64,000 bases of DNA from Limnoperna fortunei (taxonomy: Eukaryota > Mollusca > Bivalvia > Mytilida > Modiolidae), in assembly GCA_944474755.1 (NCBI GenBank), contig OX104115.1, positions 66,508,605 through 66,572,604 on the forward strand, given 5' to 3'. Below are positions 11,108 through 20,677 of this stretch, piece after piece. The position numbers and the translations under genes are program-made. Under the pieces are notes generated by a model. The model saw nothing but the letters and a program-made list of their open reading frames with translations, had not been told where the DNA came from and searched no databases. Positions within the stretch are counted from its first letter, which is position 1, and every line of letters starts with the position of its first letter.

Positions 11108-12217
11108 TACGAAAGCCCAGAAGGCTCATTCGATATTCGAAATTCGAGATTCGAGATTCGAAACTCAAAATTCGAGATTCGAAATTCGAGATTCGAGATT
11201 CGAAATTCGAAATTCGAGATTCGAAATTCGAAATTCAATATAGTTATAACCAATCAGATTGTGTGTAACATAATCGTCTACCAATCAGAATAGTTCTTAT
11301 ATAAACGTAGCCACGTGCTATTATGTTTATTTGGTGTTTTAACCGTCGACATATTTGTCAAAGAATGACTTGTTCAACATGGTTTTGTTAAAAAATCAAA
11401 TATATTAGCTTTATTTGGTTTTTTTATCAAATTAATTCAATTCACATTAACATCTTGATTTTACAAATCAAGAAACAAGAATGTACATGTAAAACGGAAT
11501 TCAACAAAACTTGGTGTTACCAGGGCATTTTGGTCCTCAAATTTTGTGTGGGGGCTATCAGGGTGGATCCAGAGGGGGCCCTCCCTTTTGACGGAAAAAT
11601 TTGGTTGGATAAATAGGAAATCATTGAAGCATGACCAAAGTGGGCCCCCTTGGCCAGTCAGTGCACCCCCCCCCCGCCCTTTTCGAAATTTCTGGATCCG
11701 CCATTGGCTTATTTTGGCCCTTTTAACTTAGAAATGTGCTGAAAATACCCATTAATTATCTGTCAGCACAAATCCTCTGAAACTACTCAGTACTATACAT
11801 AATTTTATTAAACTTGGTATATAACTAGTACACCATTTATGTAATTGTGCATATTATCAGGAATTGTTAATTCCTAAATTTATATGGTAGTTATAGCTCT
11901 TTGAATTTAGAAATTTTTAGTAATCCTCAATAATCATGGTTTTCGCTTTAACTCCCCTAAAACTACTCAACCAAACTTTATGTAGTTTCGATATAACCAA
12001 TGAACTCTGATTGGTAGAGATTATGTCACACGCAATCTGGCTAAAACTATATTGAATTTCGAATTTCGAATCTCGAATTTCGCATCTCAAATATATAAGA
12101 ACTATTCTGATTAGTAGAAGATTATGTCACACGCAATCTGATTGGTTATAACTATATTGAATTTCGAATTTCGAATCTCGAATCTCGAAGTTCGAATGAG
12201 CCTTCTGGGCTTTCGTA
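11108..12217. mobile_element. Nonautonomous TIR element (MITE-like), about 1.1 kb
   Basis: Perfect 26-base terminal inverted repeats: the left begins tacgaaagcccagaaggctc at 11108 and the right ends gagccttctgggctttcgta at 12217. Directly outside, aaaatg occurs on both sides (11102-11107 and 12218-12223), a possible 6-base target duplication; alternatively the terminal TA is itself a TA-type duplication. Inside the ends are heptad arrays (attcgaa/attcgag) and a segment with accaatcagattgtgtg, so the inverted similarity extends for roughly 120-200 bases. The right arm carries a second partial copy of its own inner part (about 11990-12090). The centre holds a GC-rich stretch with ggatccagagggggcc. 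No transposase frame is visible. Confidence 0.75.
11131..11235. repeat. Heptad tandem array attcga(a/g)
   Basis: About 15 units of a 7-base motif alternating attcgaa and attcgag within the left end of the TIR element. Matching inverted arrays occur at 12053-12090 and 12157-12195. Confidence 0.85.
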
Positions 12218-12388
12218 AAAATGAGAAATTTCAAGATCAATATTTTATGACTTGTTGACGTTATTTATTTATATTGACACTCAATGACTAAGACCATTTG
12301 TTGGTCAGTCTGTGTTTAGACAATTTAGACAAAAACACGTCATTTGTGTTTTTGCATAACCTTCTAGACTTGTATATATATATAAATA

Positions 12389-12646
12389 GCAGTAGCAGAG
12401 TGGTCTAGGTAGTTCGTCAACTATTGCTCACGTGGTCTGTCAACACTGAGATTGCGGGTTCGATTCTCACTGCAGGCAGGGTGTACTCGACTCCAATCTT
12501 AATTGACAAGGATTGCCAGTTTTCCTACCGCAGGTCAGGGGTTTTCTCCGGGTACTCCGGCTTCCTCCCCCAATAAAAACTGGACGCCATGATATAGCTG
12601 AAAAATTGCTGAAATTGGCGTTAAACACCATCAAACAAACAAACAA
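12389..12646 (+). mobile_element. SINE family A, near full length
   Basis: Head with box A-like GCAGAGTGGTCTAGG and box B GGTTCGATTCTC, then the body (gtgtactcgactccaatctt, gattgccagttttcctaccg, ccggcttcctcccccaat, aactggacgccatgatatag), then tail gttaaacaccatcaaacaaa running into (CAAA)n and an AT run. The head is that of a type II tRNA with a long arm. Copies elsewhere in the window define the consensus. It would be transcribed by RNA polymerase III and mobilised by a LINE, as is usual for SINEs. Confidence 0.85.
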
Positions 12647-12689
12647 TATATATATATATATATATAGCTACTGCTAACTATTGATACCA

Positions 12690-13100
12690 CCGTTGTAACA
12701 AAAATATTTAGAAAGAAGTATTCGTTAAACAGGAAGTAGATGACCATGGAGCATAAAATCGCTAAACACCATATGGCACTATAGGATAAAGAAATACGCA
12801 AAATATCAGGCTTCTTCATCCTATAGTTGCTTAGAAAACGGCGATAGAAATTTTGTAGGTATGACAACTATGTGTACGAATCTAAGTATTCGGTAAACAA
12901 GAAGTAGATGATTAAGGAGCATAAAATCGCTATATACTACATGGTACTATAGAATAAAACAATATGCAAAATATCAGGCTTCTGCGTCCTATAGTTGCTT
13001 AGAAAACTGCGACTAAACTTTTTGTTACGGACGGACGAACAAGCGGAAGGACAGACAAGAGTTAAACAGTATACCCCTCTTCATCGAAGCGGTGGTATAA
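12690..13100. mobile_element. Repeat with 168-bp internal duplication and a GGACGGACG tail
   Basis: The block aagtattcgttaaacaggaa (12716) recurs as aagtattcggtaaacaagaa (12884), each followed by gagcataaaatcgct, an actata block, an aaaatatcaggcttct block and cctatagttgcttagaaaac. The unit ends with acggacggacgaacaagcgg and gtatacccctcttcatcgaag, a style seen in dispersed mollusc repeats. No coding capacity. Confidence 0.55.
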
Positions 13101-14520
13101 CAAGGTTAAATGTGCATTTTGGTATAAGTAATGGATATCCGTGTTAAAGATGTCAGTGTTGTCGACCTTTGTTTTGCGGTTTGAAATAGATGTGTATTTG
13201 GGGTCAATGCAAGACTGGAGGTTATTTTGACAGTAAGTGGAAGTTCATATATATTGCAGTTTAAAAATGGCAGATCTTGAATAAGTAGTGTTAACTTACC
13301 CTTTACCACTGTCAAGTCATGCAAACGTGTTGTTACATATACTAACAATTTTTCCCACGTGGTTCACGAATATGTGTTGATATCTTATCCTTTATCCTTG
13401 ACAATTAACGCATATGTTGTTCACTTACACTTTATTCCTGGCAATTCACGCAAAAGTTTTGTTAATTACCCTTTATTGGTATCAATTCATTCGTAAGCGC
13501 AGTGAAATTTTTAACTAATGGCAAATAATGTTAACTTGCATTTACCAGTGTCAGGTCATGTATCCTTAACGTACATATTACTACTACCAAAACTATGTTA
13601 ACTTAACCTTAAATAATGGAGGTATAAGCAAGAGGGTTTTAACTTATTCCTGAAGAAAGTCCTGAATAATTGTTGTGAACTTACCGTTCTCCACTGGCAT
13701 TTGTTGACATAAGTGATAATAACAAATCAATTAGTACTTACACCTCATGCATACGTGTTGTTAATACATACTTTATTCTAGGCAGTTCATGTTTAAGTGC
13801 TATGTGACCCATATCTATTTGCTATTTTATACATAAGTATTGTAGCTCACAATTCACTAAAGTTAACTAGAGACAGTACCTGCGTACGTGTTGTTATCCA
13901 ACATATAAGAACAGTAGAGAACATGCTTGTTGTTAACTTACCTTTTCTTCTGGAATTTCTTACATTGGTATTGTAACATAATCTATGAACTTACAGCTAA
14001 TGCATCTGTGATATTGGTTAACCCTTTAAATGACAATTTATGCAAACGTGTTGTAAACTTACCCTTTAATACAAAAAATTCATTCATTACCAATGTTAAC
14101 TTAACTTTACTACAGGCAAGTCGCAACGTAATCCTGACATAGGCAGTTTATTTTTAAATGTTCCCAACTTACCCTTTACCATATAGACAGGTTGTTAATA
14201 TGTGTTTGCAACTTACGTTTTACTATTGCCAATTAATTATTAAGTATTGCCCACTTTTATTTTTTTAATGTGACAGTTTTTTAATATGTGTCATTAATTT
14301 ACTCTGTAATAAGTTCAATAAGTTAATAGGTATTGTAAACTTAATCTTTGCAATAGAATGTTCATTTATAAGTATTGCCAACGTATCATTAATTATAGGC
14401 ATTTTTTAATTATGTGAACTTACCCTTTACAATTGGCAGGATATATAAAAAGTATTGCTAACATAACATTTACTACATGTAGTTCATGCATTAGTAATGT
14501 TAGATTACCATATTGCTAAT
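13101..14520 (+). repeat. Degenerate ~42-bp minisatellite, forward array
   Basis: A loose unit of the form gttaacttaccctttac...ggcaattcatgcataagt...gttg recurs every 40-50 bases, heavily diverged. Clear units are near 13290, 13380, 13425, 13470 and 14050. Short open frames inside are by-products of the repeat. Confidence 0.6.
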
Positions 14521-15160
14521 TCGTACCCATTGGAATTCCGATTACCTGCTGAAAAACATCCTGAGAAATGTACAAATAAATATGTTGTCGATAAGAAAAT
14601 CTAGCAAACTATAAACCTGTTCCTCTGTGTAGCATAATTTTTTTTCGTATCGCTGTAACCCTGTGCCTACATATTTGTAGGCATATGTTAAGCGAAGGCT
14701 TTATGTGTGATTTTTCAAGACGGGATTTTGGTTTATCTTAAGGCAAGGTGGAATAAGGGTTTGAAAAATCAAAGGCGAATGAAAAGTTTAGTATGTGTGC
14801 TATCCTTTCTCTGCAGACAATATCTTAGTCATCCCTAATGACAACTATTTGGTAAAAACCTAGATGAGCTGGCTATGTGCCTTTCCTTGTAAGCATTTTT
14901 ATGTAATTTTGAAATCCAAACACGTTTTGTAAGTTTTAAGACTTTTTATCGCAATGAATATTCAAAGAAGTCATAAAAGATTTATGGTTAGCCAGGATTT
15001 CATCTTTGTCTAATGTGGTGTGTATATGGAATCACCAGAGTTATCCTTGATTCATAGCTCTTTAATGAGGCATTATAAGTACTTCGACTGAAATACAAGC
15101 ACAATCTTGTTAAAAGCAGTGTTTGCTGGGGGACTTGCAAACCGGTTCTTAACATCTTTC
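14521..15160. other. Unique noncoding spacer inside the minisatellite region
   Basis: The 42-bp motif fades here and no gene or other repeat is recognised. Confidence 0.4.
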
Positions 15161-15330
15161 ACTACTTTCAGTTTATGCATAAATATTGTTAACTTACACT
15201 TTTATTCAACCTATTCGTGATTACGTATTGTTAACTTAATCTGTTCGGAATACATGCATAGTTGCTGCTATCTTATCATTAACTAATTGGAATTCATGGA
15301 TAATTGTTTAAAACTATCCATTCAGTAACG
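15161..15330 (+). repeat. Minisatellite, forward remnant
   Basis: A few more forward units (gttaacttacacttttattc, gttaacttaatctgttcgga) of the same motif as 13101-14520. Confidence 0.5.
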
Positions 15331-15339
15331 TCGTGTTGA

Positions 15340-15735
15340 ATGCAAGACTCGATAGTAGTAAAAATATAGGTAACAACACTTATGTAGATACTATCAATGG
15401 TAAACTAAAACCAGTATTTACGAAACGCCAATACTAAAAGGATGTTAATAATATTTATGTATTAACTATCAATAGCAGAGTAAAGTGCAAATGCTCCAAA
15501 TAAGAAAAAGGTTGAATAACACTAAGTCATGAACTGTTAGAAGTGAATAAGACAATTATACATAAGCTGTCATGCCAGAAAAGAAATATAAGTAAACAAC
15601 ACAGCTAGTTTCGACAGTAGTACGAAGTATTTTAATTACAATTATGCGGATACTGCTACTTGTAAAACACAAGTTAAAACACTCTTGCATGAACTATGAG
15701 TAAGTTAAATACTTATGGTTTAAATATCAAACTAA
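15340..15735 (-). repeat. Minisatellite, inverted array
   Basis: From here the same motif is read in reverse complement (taacaacacttatgtag, cttgcatgaactatgagtaa, tcatgaactgttagaagtga), so the array flips orientation near 15330-15340. Confidence 0.55.
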
Positions 15736-16235
15736 GTACAAAATAGGGCATTTAATGGGAAATTAAATGATACCCCGTCACGTTGCTTTGTTTTTAATAT
15801 TCATGAACACATTTTAATGAATTACAAAATTAATAAGCCTACATGAAACGCTGAGCATGATAACAGTCTATCTTGGAAAACAATTTTTACCATGATCCTA
15901 GACCTATTAAAATTATTTCAAATTGGCACACTTGAAAAACTACAAATCGATTGTGCTGACCATTCAACCTGATCTTCAAGTTATGATCTGGAAACCCCCA
16001 ATTGTTAACCAAAAATAACCCCTTTAATTGGCCTTAGTCGAAAATTACAAATTGGATTGTGCTGAAAATTGAACTTGATCTTTATTTAATGGCATTTAAT
16101 AGCTGTGCAACGTTTAAATAAAATCTGTTGATGCATTTTCAAGTTATCATCTGGTAACCATCGGGGCACGGATAGACAGACGGACGGACACTCATTTCCA
16201 TACGGAGGGTATAACATAATACCCCGCCACTAAAA
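15736..16235. mobile_element. MITE-like repeat inserted in the inverted minisatellite
   Basis: Bounded by ataccccgtcac (about 15770) and ataccccgccac (about 16220), with internally repeated blocks (attgtgctga...ttcaacctgatcttcaagtt and its variant near 16055) and a gacagacggacggacac segment near 16170. The inverted minisatellite resumes on the far side. The repeated modules resemble dispersed noncoding repeats common in molluscs; family not identified. Confidence 0.5.
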
Positions 16236-16470
16236 ACGCGTATGCAAGAACTGCTAGTAGTAAATGGTAAGTTAACAACAAATTTGCCAGCAACCAAAAG
16301 AATATTTACAATACCTTGAACTGTCATTAGTAAGCATAATGTATGTGCATGAACTTACAATACTTTAAGGGCGGGTAAACTACACATTTTTGTCAACAGT
16401 CAGTAGTACATTGTACAGTAACGCGTTTCGTGACGTACCAATAGTAAAGGATAAAATAAAACACGTATGT
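16236..16470 (-). repeat. Minisatellite, inverted array resumed
   Basis: Units such as gcaagaactgctagtagtaa and ggtaagttaacaac continue the reverse-complement array interrupted by the 15736-16235 insertion. Confidence 0.5.
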
Positions 16471-16472
16471 AG

Positions 16473-16620
16473 GTCGACTATCCGCAAAAATTGACTAAAA
16501 CCTAAAAAAAAATACGGATAGTCGCAAATCAACAATTCTTCGACTAAACCAAAAAACGATTATTTCGACTGCCCGCAAAAATTCTTATTTTTCAAAATAT
16601 AATAATCATAATTATATTCA
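16473..16620 (+). repeat. Left inverted repeat of a long-range pair
   Basis: Begins gtcgactatccgcaaaaatt, contains its own small hairpin (gactatccg...cggatagtc) and a second cgactaaacc block. The reverse complement of 30150-30286 matches it closely over about 110 bases and more weakly for some 40 more. See the finding on the 13.8-kb interval. Confidence 0.75.
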
Positions 16621-17689
16621 AATTTGATTATTATCATTTCAATTTACACATTGTTACATAACATTTATTTACACCTTCACATATATAATTTATACGTTAG
16701 AACTCAACGTTAGTCTAGCACATATAGACAGATTAATTGTTGATTTTAAATTAATATAACTTAAGTTAACAAGCTTTTATCGATGTACGTTTCATGTAAT
16801 TTACAACCCCCCCTTTTTCGTCCCCTTTTTAAATAGGTCCTTTTTAAATATTGAGTTTAACAAAGATATATAGCTTTGGATTAAGGATCTAGGACAGAGA
16901 CACATAATTACAAATTAATAATTTATTAATGTAATTATTTGTCTTAAAGTGTAGGGATGAAACTAGATTATTTATGACAATGCACTTTTAAATCCAAACT
17001 AAAAATAACATATTTATTGACACGAAACTTGTGTTGGTATGCTAGAGCTGAATTTGTTCTATAAAGAATGTTTTTTTATTTTAAATAAACAGAAAAAATC
17101 ATAATTTTACTAAGGTCATAATAAAAAAAAAAGAATTATAAAACCCAATTATCAAGCTCATTTACATTTAACTTATCTTAATAGAAAATATATCTTAATT
17201 TTTTAATATATACTACAGGTTGTCTTTGTAATGCTATCTTATACTTCATAATAATAGAAACAACGAAAATTGTGTGTTTATAATATAATCTTTTAAATTA
17301 CCATAAGAGACATGTCTGTTATTATTTATACGGCATTATCGAGTTTGCGATCCTAATTACACATTCCAACAAACTCATAGCAATCTGATAAACTGTTAAT
17401 GCTACATTTTGATACCGACCTCATCGACTGATAACAGACTTTAAAGCTACTGGTTAGTCGTGTCGAATATATTTATGAGCAAAACGAATTCGAAATGCGG
17501 ACATATATCTTCCTTGTTCGAGTTATAGAATGAAATGCAGCAGATATTTTTTCCATTCTTATATTTAATTACAAATCGCGCAAATGACAGGTTGCGACGT
17601 TGACTCGCTGATCAACAGGATACACCTGTAGGAACCGTCGATGAGCTCGATACACTGCACGAAACAATAACTTTTAAGATAGTCAAAAG
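16621..17689. other. AT-rich noncoding stretch
   Basis: Very AT-rich; no supported gene or repeat. Confidence 0.4.
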
Positions 17690-18135
17690 GTATCCAAAAG
17701 TCCTAATTTTGAATACATTTTGTTGTCTTTTGAACAAATTTTTAAAAAATACAAAAGATCTAAAAGATCATCTTTTTGTATACCTTTTTGACTTCAACAG
17801 TCAGTCGAAATGGCCCACTTTTGATTTGACAAAAGGTGTTGCAAAGTTCACCTTTCCAGATCTAAAATGTGTCCAAAAGGTGAACAACAAAATATGACCT
17901 TTTTTCCAAAATATAATCTGTTGTCGACAAAAGATAATAAAAAGATCATATATCAACAAAAAAGGTGATGAAAGGTAGGCCACAGATGCTATTTTCAAAA
18001 CCAAAAGACCAAGGTCATATGGTATTTTGACCAAATTAAAATCCAAAAGGTCTCCTTTTGTATTGATGAAATAACAAAAAATTGCACAAAAGGTTACTTG
18101 TTATAATCTAAAATATGGTCAAAAGGTTATGAATG
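17690..18135. repeat. Region dense in the motif ccaaaaggt
   Basis: More than ten occurrences of caaaaggt or close variants (caaaagat, ccaaaagacc) within 450 bases at irregular spacing; another lies near 22012. No fixed period was found, so it may be an old decayed tandem repeat. Confidence 0.45.
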
Positions 18136-18831
18136 TCCATATTTTGCATGGATAATATTACAAAATGGACATTTAGGTTAGGGGAAAGATGATATGATGA
18201 AAAAAAGCTGCCTGCACAGGTTGGCTCACGTGGATTTGGTTTTTTCAACCTATCCAGAATCAGCATTCCACAAATGTCCACCTTGACCTCTCATTTTGTA
18301 AAAATGAGCATCATTGCTCACTTACATTTATCAACAATAACTGTCTTGTGATAAAAAAGAACATGTCTAGTCCAATGAAAAGTTTGTGCAAGTTTTACTC
18401 TAGAAATATTGCTCACACTGTGCTCACTTAAGCTCCAATATTGGACTGTTGAAATTGTATCAATAGGATGATCACTAACTTGAACAATGGTCAAGGAATT
18501 CAAGATGACACATCATTAAGAAAGTAGAGTTAAAAGTGTACTAGCTAATGTACAATGCCTGTATATATCACTGAGCTGACAGGCTTGTCTAATGGCAATT
18601 AATCCCAAAGGTGTTACAATTTTCTCATTTTCAAGTGGATAAATATTACATAAAAAAGAAACAATTTAACAATCTATTGAATAAATGGTCATTATGTCAA
18701 TACATTTTTCAATCTGTTTTACAATCCAAGAGGAAGGTGTTCTAGTTCATTTCTGATTGCTCATTTTCTGTCCTTTCTGCTTTTGGTTGAAGAAATGTCA
18801 ATACATTTACAGTCTACTTTTATCTTTTATT
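18136..18831. other. Noncoding stretch
   Basis: No supported feature. Confidence 0.4.
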
Positions 18832-18996
18832 CTATAAATTTATCCAACTTCGAAGATGTCTAGTATGTAATAAATCCATCTTGACATTCCTCATACATGT
18901 CATATGAGGACATATATAGGCCATTAAGACGGGTCTTATCTTCTTGATATCTCTGATCTCAATATTGTCTAGTGCAGCTATGATCCGCTTGGCTTT
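18832..18996 (-). CDS. Candidate terminal exon, unknown protein
   Basis: On the minus strand a good acceptor (tatatatttttcag) is followed by 54 open codons and TAG. The start reads KAKRIIAALDNIEIRDIKK and continues IRPVLMAYICPH, with the mixed charged/hydrophobic pattern of real protein rather than AT-rich noise. No family recognised. It may belong with the candidate exons at 19795-19869 and 20438-20497 on the same strand, but the joining donor at the 19.8-kb exon would have to be the poor GTCTAG, so the model is incomplete. Confidence 0.35.
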   Translation of the reverse strand, partial: KAKRIIAALDNIEIRDIKKIRPVLMAYICPHMTCMRNVKMDLLHTRHLRSWINL

Positions 18997-19794
18997 CTGA
19001 AAAATATATATACAGTGTATGTTTGTGTGTTACAGATCTAGACATAACTAAAATGATATGTGGCACATTATGTAATAATAATAAATGTTAACATTTTGTA
19101 TAGAACATCCATAAAACTGAACATTTGGGAGCTGAGGGGGCTGGAGGGGGGGTCCATAAACATGGTAACAATTTGTATATTTTTCCCAAATAGCAGTAAA
19201 TTTAAAATAATGATAACACTAACAGATAACAGCAATTTACATGAGAAAACAGAATACAGTGAGTTCATAAATCGAAAAAACAGCAGAATCTCATCAAAGG
19301 GCGATACGGTGAAAAAATGTGCTTTTTAATTAATCAATGTTTCCATAGTAACTAGTATGTGATCTTATGTATATCCCTCCCTTCATATGGAGACTCAATT
19401 ACATTGAAAAAAGTGGTGATTAAAATGAATTAACAGATAACAGAAAAAATCTGTAAAACAGTAAACAGTGTTCTGATTAGTATTATTAAACAGCAAACAG
19501 TGTTTTTATTTACATTCTAACAATTAACAACAATGTCAATTTAAAAAAAAACAGATAACAGCTAATGGTTGAAAGTTAACAGTTGCTTTCTACTGTTTCG
19601 AATTTGTCATTCAGAACACTCCATATTAAATTAGTAAGCATTTGCTCATCAGTGAAGGTTGTGATTCGCTTTCAACATGTGTATTCTGTTTATCTCCTTT
19701 TTTATACACTCAAAGAAATTCAAGACTGAAAAAAGTATTATCGTAACATACTTCTTTTTTCCCGTTCTAGTGATATTTTCTTCTTTTTCTAGAC

Positions 19795-19869
19795 GTCTAG
19801 ATTGTCCTTATGGATAGCAGCGTTTTCCTGCTTCTTTTGTCTGGCAGTACATGTATCTGTTAATAGCAT
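19795..19869 (-). CDS. Candidate exon, unknown protein
   Basis: A pyrimidine-rich acceptor (gtttttttttcag) precedes 25 open codons starting MLLTDTCTARQKKQENAAIH; the frame closes at TAG four bases past a possible weak GT. Frame 0 here agrees with frame 0 at the end of the 20438-20497 exon. The other frame (AINRYMYCQTKEAGKRCYP) is also open to a stop, so the reading frame is not settled. Confidence 0.25.
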
Positions 19870-20200
19870 CTGAAAAAAAAACAAATTCATTTGCAAGTAC
19901 TCTGAATCCTCTTCAATTTTAGTAGTTTCTTTTTACAATCGGAACATTAGAAAATCACAGATATTGCATATAAAAGTCATTATTATTCAAACAGTTATGA
20001 AACTAATCCCTTCATCTACCCCCCCCCCCCCCAAACCACACACAGAAGCAAGTACAATATTTAAATAAAAATAATATTTTTGCAGTATAGCTTGTTAAAA
20101 ATATAATACATGAAATATAAGTCATTTATATAATGTGAACTATATTCAGACAATAAATATATATGCTTATGTATGATTATCTCCCCTTTCAATTTGCAAT

Positions 20201-20311
20201 ATGGCGGATATATGTGTTCTGTTGGGTGTGATTTTCCATCGCTTGAAAGCCGTGGACAAACTCAAAGATAAAACAGATCTAGATATTCTTGGATATAAAT
20301 ACCTGATATGA
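20201..20311 (+). CDS. Small ORF of 36 codons (uncertain)
   Basis: An ATG in the context gcaATATGG opens 36 codons beginning MADICVLLGVIFHRLKAVDK and ending at TGA. Residue composition looks protein-like, but there is no recognised domain and no clear splice donor. It lies between the candidate minus-strand exons and could be chance. Confidence 0.2.
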   Translation: MADICVLLGVIFHRLKAVDKLKDKTDLDILGYKYLI

Positions 20312-20437
20312 AGTACTTTCATAGTCGGAGTCAACACTTTGCTGAGTATAAAAAGAACAATGTGGCAGTCGATGTCATGTGCGTCAGTGGTAGGCCTAAA
20401 TTTCAATCTGGACATTCTTGTTTATCAGTAAACGTAC

Positions 20438-20497
20438 TGACAGTGCTGAATCCTCCAGAATTTCATCGTCTGGGATATCAAATACAACACTAACCAT
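20438..20497 (-). CDS. Candidate first exon, unknown acidic protein
   Basis: Minus-strand ATG opens 20 codons, MVSVVFDIPDDEILEDSALS, ending at a donor-like A|GTACGT. The acidic run is unlikely in random AT-rich sequence. The start codon is about 180 bases from the start of the plus-strand candidate gene at 20678, so the two would share a divergent promoter. Confidence 0.3.
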
Positions 20498-20677
20498 AAT
20501 AATTGTTCGAACTACTAAGTTCACAAGAATGAAAGCGCGTAATCTTGACTTTTTTACTGAAAGGTGAGCACTGTCTTTAAAAATAGGCGCCGAGGCCTGG
20601 CATTTAGAACATTGAGATGCTGATTGGATGTGGTAACTGATATCGATTCCGGCACACGCGTAAACGCACACGAAGCC
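20498..20677. promoter_or_regulatory. Possible bidirectional promoter segment
   Basis: Short intergenic segment between two outward-facing candidate start codons. It is more GC- and CpG-rich than its surroundings (aaataggcgccgaggcctgg, cacacgcgtaaacgcacacg) and contains an inverted CCAAT box (gattgg, 20622-20627). No TATA box seen. Rests on the reality of the flanking exon candidates. Confidence 0.3.

Noticed and set aside
11014..11293. Overlapping frames of FEIRNS/FEFRIS-type repeats
   Set aside because: Translations of the attcga(a/g) heptad array in the TIR element; low complexity on both strands.
19068..19329. Paired plus and minus ORFs near 19.1-19.3 kb
   Set aside because: Overlapping antisense frames without domain or splice context.
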